Below are positions 12,445-23,120 of a stretch of 64,000 nt of DNA, one piece after another; the stretch's first letter is position 1; the number at the start of each line of letters is the position of its first letter. Under the pieces are notes generated by a model, which saw only the letters and a program-made list of their open reading frames with translations, did not search any database and had not been told where the DNA came from. The position numbers and the translations under genes were made by a program. The DNA lies in NCBI GenBank assembly GCA_018287875.1, contig JAGVVL010000015.1, positions 2,480,001 through 2,544,000 on the forward strand, in the 5' to 3' direction. The stretch comes from Nigrospora sphaerica. Lineage: Eukaryota > Ascomycota > Sordariomycetes > Amphisphaeriales > Apiosporaceae.

Positions 12445-13998
12445 TGGGTCCCTGTCGAGTGCTAGCGGCCGTGCACCACCCCCGCCAAACAACGCCTGTC
12501 ATTCAACGTCAGATCTGGCTCCGTTTTTGGCCTCCCTGAACAGGGCCCTCAATCCATAGACGGACGGCATGGATGGGTCCGTGAAGCTCCTCCCTCTCAC
12601 GTTACACACGACCACTGACATCCCACTGAGGGTTGTCGTGGGCTCTTCTACCCGGCCGGGCGGTTTCAGGCCTACGGCTGCTGGATTGAACGACTGGGAC
12701 ATGCGCCCATCCACCACGACCGCGTTGCATCGCCTATCTTCTGGGCCGAGCCGGCTCCTGTACGAGTACGAACTCGGTCCGCATTTTGGCCCGATCAGTA
12801 ATGCTCACCCGGAAATGGCCTCCCATACATACAATCCACCGTACCCGCTCGGCTTGGTGCCCAGCTCCATCGCCCGCCAGGGCCAAGACACCGAGTCCCG
12901 CGTTGCTCGTTGGCCTCACTATACTTAGCACACGATACCCATTAGGGGCTGAGCATCCCTGGCCCTATTCCACAAGTCGTCCCGCAGGCAGAGCTGACAT
13001 GCATGTGCAAAGGGAGGAGAAAAAAGGAAGCGCCCCGGTACTTGCTCAGGACCAGAACAAGGTGGCCCGAAGACGACGGCTGGGCCTGCTGCCGCCAGAG
13101 ACAAGCTGCTCGATAGGCGAATGGCGCCTGAGTTTGCGGCTCACAGATCTGGCGTGCGAACTTGACACCTGCCGACTGCAAGGTACACGCATACAGGACA
13201 GCCACGCAAGCTATTGTCTGACCTGCAGCCCTCCGGGGGCCGATTCCTATAGGTGGGACAAAAGCCATCCGGCCGAGTATCGAAGAGCCCTTCCGGATCA
13301 AGACAACCAACCCAGCCCTCCCGTCCGCCGGTAGCTCGTGACTGCAGCGCGACTAAGACCCGGGTAGGCTGGATGCGCACAATGTCCAGTCCAGCTGGGG
13401 TCAGGCACGCCCGCCGTCATCGAAGTCCGTCTTGGGATCTATCGCCGTCTTCCATTACTCTGTGCCACCCCGCCCGCCTCTCGCTCTTCTCACTTCTCAC
13501 TTTTCAAGCCGGCCGGAATGGCGACATTCACACCCCCGGCTCGCAGCCACAGCCCACCTACCTGTTCGTACATACACATTTACGTACATACCCCTGTCCT
13601 CACTTGCATTTGCAGATGACCGCCGGTGCGGGTTCGATCAAACCTCCTTGTACACACCCAAAAAGGATGCCAAGTTCCATACTGCCAGATTGACGTACGT
13701 CCGCTCGTCCGTCAGGGGGGGCAATTGTGTACGGACATAAACCGCAAATGGCACAAAGTGGGTGCGGGTAACTTCAACCCGCAACCCGCACGTATGTGCG
13801 CATGCACGCATATGCACCTACGATGTACCTCTTCACTGGTGGTGGGGATCTGATCTTGCAGCACTGCATCTGGCATGGCTCTCCAACTGACTGCTCACAA
13901 GCTACGGCTTCTTTTCGCAAACCCTACCCAAAGCGAGTGATGATGGACAGGAGGCGCACTCGCGGCCCTGCGAGATAGAAGGTGGTATCCCGAGAGGA

Positions 13999-14063
13999 GA
14001 GTGGATGTGTGAGTGAGAGAGAGGGAGAGTGGGAGAGGGAGAGTGGGAGAGGGAGAGGGCGTC
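13999..14063. repeat. GGGAGA/GTGGGAGA purine tandem repeat
   Basis: A purine-rich tract in which a unit of about 12 nt (GGGAGA plus GTGGGA variants) recurs. It is homopurine on the plus strand apart from a few T residues. Confidence 0.8.
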
Positions 14064-16262
14064 ATCGACCCCGATGAACCCCCGCCACCACCGGTCCAGT
14101 CACTGCCGTATGTTTCAAACATGGTGAATTGCGACCTTCGCCTGCCGCATTTCAATATCGGCCTAATGAGAGCCCTCCACTTGCTTGCTGGCCCACGGGT
14201 CAGGTACCCGCCTGTCCCCCCCCCGTCTGCCCCGTATACTCGGGCAACCTGGGCGAATACCGCTGTACATTGTCCGCCTGCATACTTATTTACATCGCAT
14301 ATACGAAGTGTGTGCCCTTAAAAAGGGCGAGGCCAAGAAGTACCGCTCCATACCACCTTATCCACCTCACTATACTAAATACAGCAAGAAATTCAGTTTG
14401 TGAGAGAGTGGATAAGAAAATGGGTCGAGACCTCGTGGAATAGCCCAAACTTACCCCTATGGACTAGTAGTATATGTCGCTGGGGCGGCCAATCCTGCCC
14501 TGGCCGTCGATCGCCAGGCTGGGCCCCGGGCGCGTGCGGCGGCCCTTAGGCCCAAGGGATCGACGAGGGGGAGAACAAGAACCATGTGCCGCAGCGAAAA
14601 GCCCAGCTGTCGCCGTCTCCCGCAGGTCCCGATGCTTTTGCGGTGGCACAAGGCTTATCAGTCGGGCATTCACGATTGGCCAGCCGGCCCAAAGCCGGAC
14701 CCGACTCCGGCCATGGATGGAGTGAGCGCTAGTAGCAATGGATGGCGGGAGCTGATTATATAATCGCCGCCCACGCATCGCCGGCACCACCAGCGACGAC
14801 CCGATTTTTTCCATAGGGCATCGTGAGCGCAGCAAGACGGCAGTTGGTATATACCGTGCTTGACCCTCCCAGCAACATCCTGAGCGGGGGCCAGGGGATG
14901 CGTTACGTGGTTGTATGATAGAACCGGAACTTTGTACGTGTTCAGCCCGTCCACCGTCGCGGCCGCATCCATCCGTAGACGCGCGGATGCCAACCGGTAG
15001 GCAAGACTTGCGAGTCTCCGGTTCCTGACCCCCCCGCCCACTTGCCAGCTTAGAGCAACGCGCGTCGGAGAGGAACACCACGCCAGGGGCAGCGAGGCCC
15101 CAGAAACCCCGTTTCGAATGGCAACCTTGCGGTTCGTCAGAACCCGTTCGGTCGGAACCTCTGGCAGTTTGCCATCGTCTTGTGCCTGGCGGCAACAATA
15201 ACTGCCGAAGTCGGGGCAGTCTGGAGCCCCCTTTCAGCCAGCGTCCCCGGTCCGAATGCGACGGCGGTCCCGCCTGGCTGCTGACGCCCGCCCCGTAGTG
15301 GTCGCCGACCCCAAAAACCGGGTAGGCATGATCGACGACCCCGAATCCCATTCGCGACGTGCTTGGTCTGCTACGTGCCTGAAAGCCTTGGAGGGGGGTC
15401 GCGACGAGGAGGAGAAGGAGGAGGTGAAATAGAAGAAGGAGGAGGGCCGCCGTATGTGCGCGTGTTGGACCTCCAGCGCCAAGGGGGTGAGCGAGGGCTC
15501 GCGCGCGCGCGCCTGCTACTGAGCTCTCTGCAGCGCCAAGAACAGGCGAATGCCGACGGGCTGATCCATCATAAACCCATTGTCCCCTCCAATGCAATCC
15601 CGCCCGTTCCCCGGCAGCGCGGAGGCGCTTTCTTGCGTTGGGACTCGTCGGGCCCGCGCATAGCTATAGCGTGGGGCAAAACGCAAGGGATGGAGGATGG
15701 TCTGTTCCTCGTCGGGGCCCAAATTGAGCATGTTGCGCCCGACCAATTAGTCGGCGGCACAGGACGATAATTCGCAGCGCCAGCGGCGTCATTCAGCCCC
15801 TTGAACATCGGCGGCATTGCTTTCCACCAACGGCCAGGCCGCCGAACGTGGGGAAGGACGAAGAAGGGGGGAGGGGCGGAGGGTCGCATCGAGATCAAAC
15901 GGTTCAAACAAACGGCACGTCAAAATCGCACCCGGCGTCATGTCCGTCCGGCCTCCCCCCTTTTCTTTCCGGCTGACTGATCATTATGATTAGCGGTCGC
16001 CGGTGTGCACAGAGGGCGAGGAGCCAGCTGCACAACCACCATCCCCCTCCGGGCTTTTTCCTGGGTGCATACATGCGCTCGCGAACCGGGGCATCCAGCT
16101 TGGCGCATAAGGGCTCGACGCGAACCAGGGGCGCCGTGTTTTGATTCATGCGGTGCGCGCCCCAAAGGGCGGCGATACGAGATGACCTGGAGAGTTGTTC
16201 GTCCAAGGCATTCTAGAAGCACTCGCTTCCTCGCTGTCATAAAATTTCAGCCCCAGGCGCAT

Positions 16263-16319
16263 GGGGGGGGGGGGGGGGTTAGTCTTTGAGGGAGGGAGGG
16301 AGGAAGGGAGGGGGGAGGG
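16263..16319 (+). repeat. G16 run followed by G-rich tract
   Basis: Sixteen consecutive G residues at 16263-16278, then a GGGAGGGAGGGA-type tract at about 16289-16319 with at least four G-triplets at short spacing. This arrangement can form G-quadruplex on the plus strand. Confidence 0.85.
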
Positions 16320-17437
16320 CGTGCGCGTGCGTGCATGCAAACTCTCCCCCCATGCATACGCTATATGCAGCGCGGATTTGCCCCGTGCATCCACCCACCC
16401 ACTCACCCATACACACAAACACCCCCCTTGCAGTCCCAGGACGTATGTATGTACCGAACGACATACCCTGATCGCGGCTATTCCTCTTTGTGTAGCGGGA
16501 TGCGAGAGATGATAGGGACTGCCGACCATCTCATGAGGAAAATGATATGATGATGGTCTCCTGCGGCCGCCGTCGTTTTCTGACAGCTTCTTTTCAGACA
16601 AGCCGTCTTGCCACGACCGCTGCGGGGAACGCCGCACCGCGTGGCAAGACAGCAAAGATTCCGGGACTAGGGTTGCGATGTCGAGGGCTTGACCAGGCCA
16701 CGCGGCGCCAATCATGCTCGGACGGCAAACCACTTGGTCCGGCGCAGGCTTCGCATGTCCCTGGACAGAAGCGAAAACACCAGGGGAGGCTGACTGACAG
16801 GTCTGCAGGGAGGCAATTCAACCACTTTGGGGCACAGAAGGCGTGGTGCACGTCTTTGTTTTCTATCTCAATTTTGGGTATCTCTGTAGCTGATGGGCAT
16901 TAGTCGGAACCACCTACACACAGTACGGCCGTAAGCAAGACGGACGAGCAGTAGGCCTGAGTTCCGCACGTGAAGGTGGGGGAACGGCGGCGGACGCACG
17001 AGGGCGCACATATAGGTCGGGATGTGCGTGGTTCAGCTGCAGCTCGAACCGTGGAGGGAGACAGGTCACACAAACCTTGCAGGCCGCCCGATCACCCGTC
17101 TTACCACCCCCCCCTCGTAACCAGCTTCGGAGCCTTCCATTTAAGCCCACTACCCAGCGAAAGTTTTGTGACAGCCGACTGGCGCCGTTTGTGAGATGTA
17201 ACCAGACACCCTGCGCCCAGGACGCTGCTCTGCTGGGACACGTCCATGTTAGTTGATGAATGTGAGACTGCCTACGAGGGTGATGTAGCAGTGGTTGGGC
17301 CTTGGCATTGGGCTCCTCATCAACAAACCAGCGCGACATTCAAGCGTCGGGGTACGGCCCGCACCCTGTACATGGGTAAATTCCAAATGGCGTGACAAAT
17401 GCGCCGTCGCCGCGAATTACTAACTGAGGACGATTCC

Positions 17438-18599
17438 TCATCGGCCATAGCCGGGTGCAAATCTCGGAGGCGGCGGCGGCAGGTTGCCTGGCGGTGGTCC
17501 GAAGCCTGGCGGTGGCATCGCGCCCGGGGGAGGCATCGCGCCCGGGGGTGGCATCGCGCCGGGAGGGGGAACCGGACCTCGGAAGCCGCCGGGATGGAAG
17601 TCGGCCGGGCTGCCGTAGCCGCCCTGGGCAGGCGGGGGGCGTGCAGGGAGACCCGACGGCGCAGCGGGGAGCACGTTCGGACGCCCTGGCGGCGGGGGGC
17701 CCCCGTTGATGCCAAATGCTGCCGGCGGCGGCGGCCGGTGGCCTCCCCCAGGTGGTCCGAAGCTGCTCGGCCGCGGAGGAGGCATCGCGCCGTTCATGGA
17801 CGGATCAAACCCCCCCGGGACCATGGCCGGAGGCGCCACTGGCGGGGCGACGGCTTGGCCGGGCTGCTGAAGGAAGGCCGAAGGCATGGGCTGGCTCTCG
17901 ACGGTGATGTTGTGTTTCTTGGCCTGCTGAGCCAGCATGCGTTCAGCCATGTCGCCATGGCGCTCGCCCTTGCCATCCTTCTTGTAGGCGTAGTCCACAC
18001 TGACGTCCTTGTTCATGAGGAACTGGCCGTGCATGTTGGCTTTGGCGTCGTCACTGGCTTCGAAGCTGCTGTAACTGACGAAACCATAGCCCTTACTCAG
18101 CCCATTATCATCCCTCGCGACCTTGGGGGGCGCGATCAATGTTCCAAACCGGCTGAAAGTGTCGTAGAGGATCTTCTCGTCTACCATGGGGTCAAGGTTG
18201 CCGATGAAGAGCTCGGCGCCAATCTCCAGGGGTTTCTGCTTGTCGGCCGAGGCCTTGTTCACGCGCAGAGGCTTGCCGTAGAGCCGAATGCCGTTCATGA
18301 TCTTGGCGGCGTAGTCGGCATCGACCTCGCCGTTGAACTCAACGAAGCCGAAGCCCTGGTGGGACTGGGTAACGCGGTCTTTGGGCAGGTGCACGTTCAC
18401 CACGGGCCCGGCCTGGACCATGAGCTCCCAGATGAGGGCATCAGTCGCGCGCTCGTCGATGTTACCGATGTACACGGTGGCCTCCTTGTCTTGCTCCCTG
18501 TGACGCAAGCAAGCACTGTCAGCGGACGGCGTCTCTAGCCGGCGCACCGGGCCCGATTGGGGTTTGCGATGCCACCTACCAATGTTTTGCGCCCGACAT
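17438..18599 (-). CDS. HSH49: Splicing factor 3b subunit 4 (SF3B4/Hsh49 type), two RRMs
   Basis: Exon 1 is only 20 nt (18599-18580) and encodes MSGAKH plus part of Trp7. An 82-nt intron (18579-18498, GTAGGT..CACAG) follows, then exon 2 at 18497-17438. The product is 359 residues. RRM1 has RNP2 VYIGNI at residues 15-20 and RNP1 QGFGFVEF at 54-61. RRM2 has RNP2 LFIGNL at 103-108 and RNP1 KGYGFVSY at 142-149. The [16 protein letters not shown] start and the [11 protein letters not shown] stretch are hallmarks of SF3B4. The tail beyond about residue 200 is Pro/Gly-rich and includes three near-identical PPPGAM repeats. SF3B4 is part of the SF3b complex of U2 snRNP and contacts pre-mRNA near the branch site. 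Splicing restores the conserved N-terminus exactly, so the gene model is firm. Confidence 0.96.
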
Positions 18600-20284
18600 G
18601 TTGGTTGCGTTTCGAGCGTACGCCCGAGTTCCGCTCCTGATCGCGCGCGCCGGGGGAGGACGGTAGTGTGAGGCCCGGAACTTGCAAGGACCGACGGAAT
18701 GGTTTCACGCGCTTGCGTTTGAAGCGTCCAAGAAATAAGACACGACCCGGCGCCGCAGGAAGAAGTATGCAATGTGGCGAAGCTTGGGGAACGCGAGGCT
18801 GCTGCGCGTGCCTAAGCTCCAATTGAAAGCAGTACGGAAATGGGTGTACGTCTGTAGGAGTATTTATCATTGCGAAAACGTTTCTCCGCCTTTGCGCTCG
18901 TTGGACGCATGCCATTGGCTGAGCTGGAGTGACGTCCGCTCAGCTCCATCAGCCTTGCTCGGTTGTCCGTCCCGCTTATGAAATTTTAGGGAAGCTCGAG
19001 GCTCCTAGGCGACACACTTACTTGCCCGGCTCATTCCCTCCCACTCGGCAAAAGACGACTGCACCCGACGCTTCAGTAATCTGTTGACGATTGCCCCTTC
19101 AGGTTCGTTTGCGCGCTCCTCGTGCACGTGCTCGTGGTGACTCGAAAAGGGTTTTGTTATCTGACCGTCGGTTCGTTGCGCAGCTCCACGTCGGAAGGCA
19201 TCCCCCTCAGCTACGATCAACATGTTCGCCCTCTCCGAAGAGTCCAAGGTCCGAGCAGGCGCATACCCCACGGTTTGAGGAGAATAGGAGAACTAAGGTA
19301 CTTTTACAGGAGCGCATTGGCAAGATCATCGAGGTCGGCCGCGTCGCCATGCACTAGTAGGTCTCCGCGAAGATGACGGAAACGGTGCGTCGTCAATGCT
19401 GACCCTCAACAGTGGCTACCTTCCTCTGATCCTCTACCTCGGTATGGATGACAGCCTTGCCCCGGGAGCCCCTCGTTGTCGGTACGCCCTCTAACTGCGA
19501 CTCCAGGATACACCCGCAGCGACCCTAGGCCCTCTATGATCCGGTAATGCGCTTCCCCTACTACCAGGCCCCGCGCGTCTTCACGGGCTAACCACGTCAC
19601 AGCCTCCTCTCGCCTCTCTCGTAGGCAACGCGCCGGAACACCCGCCGCCGAAAGAAAAATATATACTAAACCATGTGATCTTGGTTTGGAAGCTTGGGAG
19701 CCCGGGATTGGTGCCGTGCACGCATCAAGCGAGCGGGAAAGGCTGTACACGCGGGGCTGGGCGTCCCGTCCCTTGCGCGTGATGGCTTGCCAGGAAATGT
19801 TGCCTCACGGCACCTACTACCCATATGCTGCCGGGCAGAGGCATAGAATGTACAAAATAATGAATCACTGATACCACTCACGCCGCACACGGTGTCTGGC
19901 CATTCTGGTCCCGCCCGCCGAGACTGACAAGGAAGTAGGTGGGTAGGTACGTAGCTGGGAGACCAAGATGGCGGGAAAGGCGATGCGCAAGTGTCGCCGC
20001 TCGTTGGAAATGCACGCCCACTGTATTGAGACGTCTCTTGTTAGTCTCCGGTGTACGATCCCATGCTGCTGAGCCCGGGTTCCCACGCAGCGTGCAGAAT
20101 TTCTCTCCCACGGCCGGCGTTGTCGCATGGGCTCGCTCGCTTGGGCTCAATGACGAAATTTACTTATCAGCGATAAAACCGGCGCTAAGAAAATTCCAGG
20201 CGCGCTCATCGCCTCCGAACACCCAGGCGCCGTCACAGTTCCTCCAACATCGCGAGAGGTAGCCGGATTGTCCAAGTCATCTCT
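18600..20284. promoter_or_regulatory. Divergent intergenic region between SF3B4 and the Flx1-like carrier
   Basis: The two genes start 1.7 kb apart on opposite strands, so both promoters must lie here. I see no coding frame that I trust and no clear TATA element. The region is otherwise unremarkable. Confidence 0.55.
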
Positions 20285-21232
20285 ATGACTGAAAACCATG
20301 CGGGCCTCTCTCCCGCCCTCGTCGAGACCATCGCCGGGCTCTCGGCCGGCTCGGTAGCCACGCTGGTGGTCCACCCTCTGGACATTGTCAAGACGCGCAT
20401 GCAGCTACACCGGAGCAGCGCCCCCACCTCAGCCAGTTTCACGACCGTCGCTCTCATCCGGCGCCTGGCGCAGACGCCGCAGCCGCTGGCCGCCTTGTAC
20501 CGCGGGCTGACGCCTAATCTCCTCGGCAACGCGTCGAGCTGGGCCTCGTTCTTCTTCCTCAAGACGCGGATCGAACAGGCCATTCTCTACACGAAACAGG
20601 CGCCTGGCACCGTATCCGGCCTCACGGCGACGGACTACTTTGTCTCGTCCGGCCTGGCGGGCGTGGGGGTGCAGATCCTGACCAACCCGATTTGGGTTTT
20701 GAAGGTTCGCATGCTGTCGTCGGACCGCGGGGCCGCGGGCGCCTATCCGGGCATGCTGTCAGGGGCGGCACAGCTGTGGAGGGCCGAAGGGCTGGGGGGG
20801 TTCTACCGCGGCCTGGGCATCAGCCTGTTCGGCGTGAGCCACGGCGCCGTGCAGTTCGCCGTGTACGACTCGGCGAAGCGCATCTACTTCGCGCGGCGGC
20901 GGGGGCCCCGGGGGACGGACGGCCCCGAGGCGGACGCACCACTCAAGCTGAGCACCGAAGCCACGCTGGTGCTTTCCAGCGCGTCCAAGCTGATCGCGGG
21001 CGCGGCTACGTACCCCTACCAAGCCATACGCAGCCGGCTGCAGACCTACGATGCCGACGAGACGTACGGACGCGGCATCCGCGGTGTCGTGCGGCGGACG
21101 TGGGCAGAGGAAGGCCTGCGGGGCTTCTACCGCGGTGTTGTACCGGGCGTCATGCGCGTCCTGCCGGCGACCTGGGTCACGTTCCTGGTGTACGAGAATG
21201 TCAAGTTCCACCTACCGCAATGGGCCGGCTGA
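20285..21232 (+). CDS. FLX1: Mitochondrial carrier, FAD/folate transporter type (Flx1/SLC25A32-like)
   Basis: A single exon encodes 315 residues, the usual length of a mitochondrial carrier. Three tandem repeats of about 100 residues each carry a signature motif: HPLDIVKTRMQ near residue 30, NPIWVLKVRM in the second repeat and YPYQAIRSRLQ in the third. The aromatic PIW in repeat two, PYQ in repeat three and LTPNLLGN after repeat one mark the Flx1/SLC25A32 branch rather than nucleotide or dicarboxylate carriers. The glycine-rich FYRG motifs end repeats two and three. The protein should sit in the inner mitochondrial membrane and exchange FAD or a folate. The start codon at 20285 gives the short N-terminus usual in the family. 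The final choice between flavin and folate cannot be made from sequence alone. Confidence 0.92.
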   Translation: MTENHAGLSPALVETIAGLSAGSVATLVVHPLDIVKTRMQLHRSSAPTSASFTTVALIRRLAQTPQPLAALYRGLTPNLLGNASSWASFFFLKTRIEQAILYTKQAPGTVSGLTATDYFVSSGLAGVGVQILTNPIWVLKVRMLSSDRGAAGAYPGMLSGAAQLWRAEGLGGFYRGLGISLFGVSHGAVQFAVYDSAKRIYFARRRGPRGTDGPEADAPLKLSTEATLVLSSASKLIAGAATYPYQAIRSRLQTYDADETYGRGIRGVVRRTWAEEGLRGFYRGVVPGVMRVLPATWVTFLVYENVKFHLPQWAG

Positions 21233-22104
21233 ACGACGACGACGGAGGGTCGGGAGATGTGGTTGTACGAGGTGGCTGCCTGTATGTATTGGCCGGTTTG
21301 GGCGCATAAACTCCATAACATACTTCTTTTTTTAAAGTAGGCAGTATACAACTAGAGCTGTATCTGCGAGATGGGTGCAAAGTAAAGCACCCGACGTGTA
21401 AGAACGTACTCATCACCGGCACACGTGTTATATATCTGTCTGGCTGATCAGATACGCCTATTAGTAGCTGGAGGCTATAACACGCCGGTAACAATGGGTT
21501 CGACCTCAGTAATCGGTCAGGGCGGTTGACGGGTTGGCAGTCAAGGAAAGCGTAGCTTGCGTGGAAACAAGCTCCGGTCGTGGTGCGATGCCGAGGCCCG
21601 AGAGACCTAACCAATAGGGCGTATGCCTAAGTACTACTAACTTAAGTTAGTAGCACTACTTGGCCACCCATGATCCTCTATCTTCGGAAGACTTGGCAAC
21701 GTCGGATGCGCAAGTCCGGCTGCAGACGGTCCACTACTCTATTTTAGCAACATTCACCCTGGTTAGAGCCTCGAGTTTTTTGTAAACCGCCCCTGTCGCC
21801 CTGCCGTGGGCATAGCGGAACAGCCGGCTTGCCTTGGTCGCCAGTTTTCTCTCACCACATCATAAAAGAGGCGTAGAGAGCCAACCTCCCCCGTGGCCCC
21901 GGAATGTACAGCGCATAAGCAGTCTCACCTGCCGCCACTACGCCCACGATCGCCTCCCCCCTCCCCATATAGAGACAGACAGATCGCCAAAACTCGCCCC
22001 TCCCTCTCTCCGCCCTCGCCGTCTTGTCGCCCGCGAACGAGTCGCTGCACGCCCACGCCCACGCCTTTCCGGCCCAAGACCGCGCACCCGACCGACCCGC
22101 CGCC
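21233..22104. other. Intergenic region between carrier and PQ-loop gene
   Basis: This holds the 3' end of the carrier transcript and the promoter and leader of the PQ-loop gene. A perfect palindrome lies at 21634-21653. The roughly 200 nt before the PQ-loop start are rich in C and CCT/CCC, as is common in fungal leaders. No coding sequence is recognised. Confidence 0.5.
21634..21653. repeat. Perfect 20-nt palindrome
   Basis: The half-site CTACTAACTT is followed directly by its exact reverse complement, with no spacer. It lies 400 nt past the carrier stop codon and about 450 nt before the PQ-loop start. It could be a protein-binding site or a chance word; nothing else decides. Confidence 0.9.
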
Positions 22105-23120
22105 ATGGGCGCCATGCTCACGACCCTGACGGGTTATGCCGCGCCCGTCTTCCTCATCCTGTCGCCGGTCCTGTCGTACGCCGACCAGGCCATGTCCATG
22201 CAGCGCCTCAAGTCGAGCGCCGGCTTCTCGCTCGACATACCCCTGATTATGCTCGTGGCCTCGATATGCAGGTAGGTTTCGCGCGTCCGCTCTCTTCTCT
22301 GGGGCCGCGCGCGCGCGGCCGGGGTCCCGAAAACTGACGCCGGGGTGCCGCAGGGTGTTTTACTGGCCCGGGGCGCGGTTCGACAGCGCCCTGCTGATCC
22401 AGGCCTTCTGCAACATCGCCATGCAGCTCATTCTGCTCAAGATCGCCCTCGAACACCGCCCGGCGCCGTCCTCCAAGGGCGGCGAGGCTGCCCTGCCCTT
22501 CACCGGCGCCCACGGGGTGCAGGACGGGCTTTGGGGCCTGCAGCGCCCCTACAACTTTTGGCAGTGGCGATCTTCCAAGCCGTAAGACCGATTCTTGGAC
22601 TATTGGCCAGGTGGCGTGCGCGCTGAAACTGACACGGCCCGGACGCAGGTATTGGCAGTTTCTGATGTACTTCACCGTCACCCTGGCGGCCCTTGAGCTC
22701 CTCCTCGCGCCCTTTTCGTCCCTGTACCCGACCTACTCGAATTTCATCGGCATCGCGGGCCTGTCGATCGAGGCGACGCTGCCCATCCCCCAGCTGCTGG
22801 CCAACTACCGGTCGCGCTCGTGCAAGGGCTTCCGCGTTTCGCTGCTCGCCAGCTGGATCGTGGGCGACGCCATGAAGATGTTCTGGTTCTTCACCTCGAC
22901 GACGGCCATCCCCGCGAGTTTCAAGGTCTGCGGCATATTCCAGGCCTCCTGCGACGCCCTCCTGGGCGTGCAGTACCTCCTTTACGGCAGCGCCGACGGC
23001 GCCGCCCGGAACCAGCAGTGGACCTACGCCGGCACGAAGCCCCATCTCGCCAGCCGGAGCCCGAGCATGCTGGGCTCGCCCTCGGGCCGGCGAACCCCCT
23101 TCGCGGAGAAGACGACGTAG
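22105..23120 (+). CDS. PQ-loop repeat membrane protein (SLC66A2/Any1-like), 3 exons
   Basis: Exons are 22105-22271, 22354-22581 and 22649-23120, with introns of 82 and 67 nt (GTAGGT and GTAAGA donors, CAG acceptors). The product is 288 residues with about seven hydrophobic spans, as expected for PQ-loop proteins. The second PQ-loop is clear: LPIPQL with P179 and Q180, followed by the RSCKGF turn and a conserved LLASWIVGD helix. In the first repeat the expected Pro-Gln is YADQ, so that motif is degenerate, although KSSAGFS after it fits. The short Arg/Ser-rich C-terminal tail is probably cytosolic. Relatives (SLC66A2 in animals, Any1 in yeast) act in endosome/Golgi membranes and have been tied to phospholipid scrambling. 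That role here is inference. Frames join exactly across both introns. Confidence 0.87.

Larger units (their letters stand above)
4564..17437. other. Gene-poor stretch of nearly 13 kb
   Basis: I can support no gene here. Open frames up to about 377 codons occur (the longest on the minus strand at 14464-15597, starting with TTG) but show no domain, no consistent codon pattern and no convincing introns. The stretch carries many simple repeats: a CGG run, a GT-rich tract, CAG/CTG arrays, a GGGAGA tandem, and a G16 run followed by a G-rich tract. It lies between two minus-strand genes, so its first part (from about 4.6 kb) is the promoter of the C2H2 regulator. Confidence 0.5.

Noticed and set aside
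14464..15597. 377-codon frame on the minus strand with a Leu-rich stretch
   Set aside because: It starts at TTG, has no recognisable domain, and its composition (Arg, Gly, Pro, Ser) is that of random GC-rich DNA. The Leu run comes from a CTC/GAG-type repeat (GGAGGAGAAGGAGG on the plus strand).
17399..18538. 379-codon plus-strand frame opposite SF3B4
   Set aside because: It is the antisense shadow of a strongly identified gene; the Pro/Gly-rich codons leave the opposite strand free of stops.
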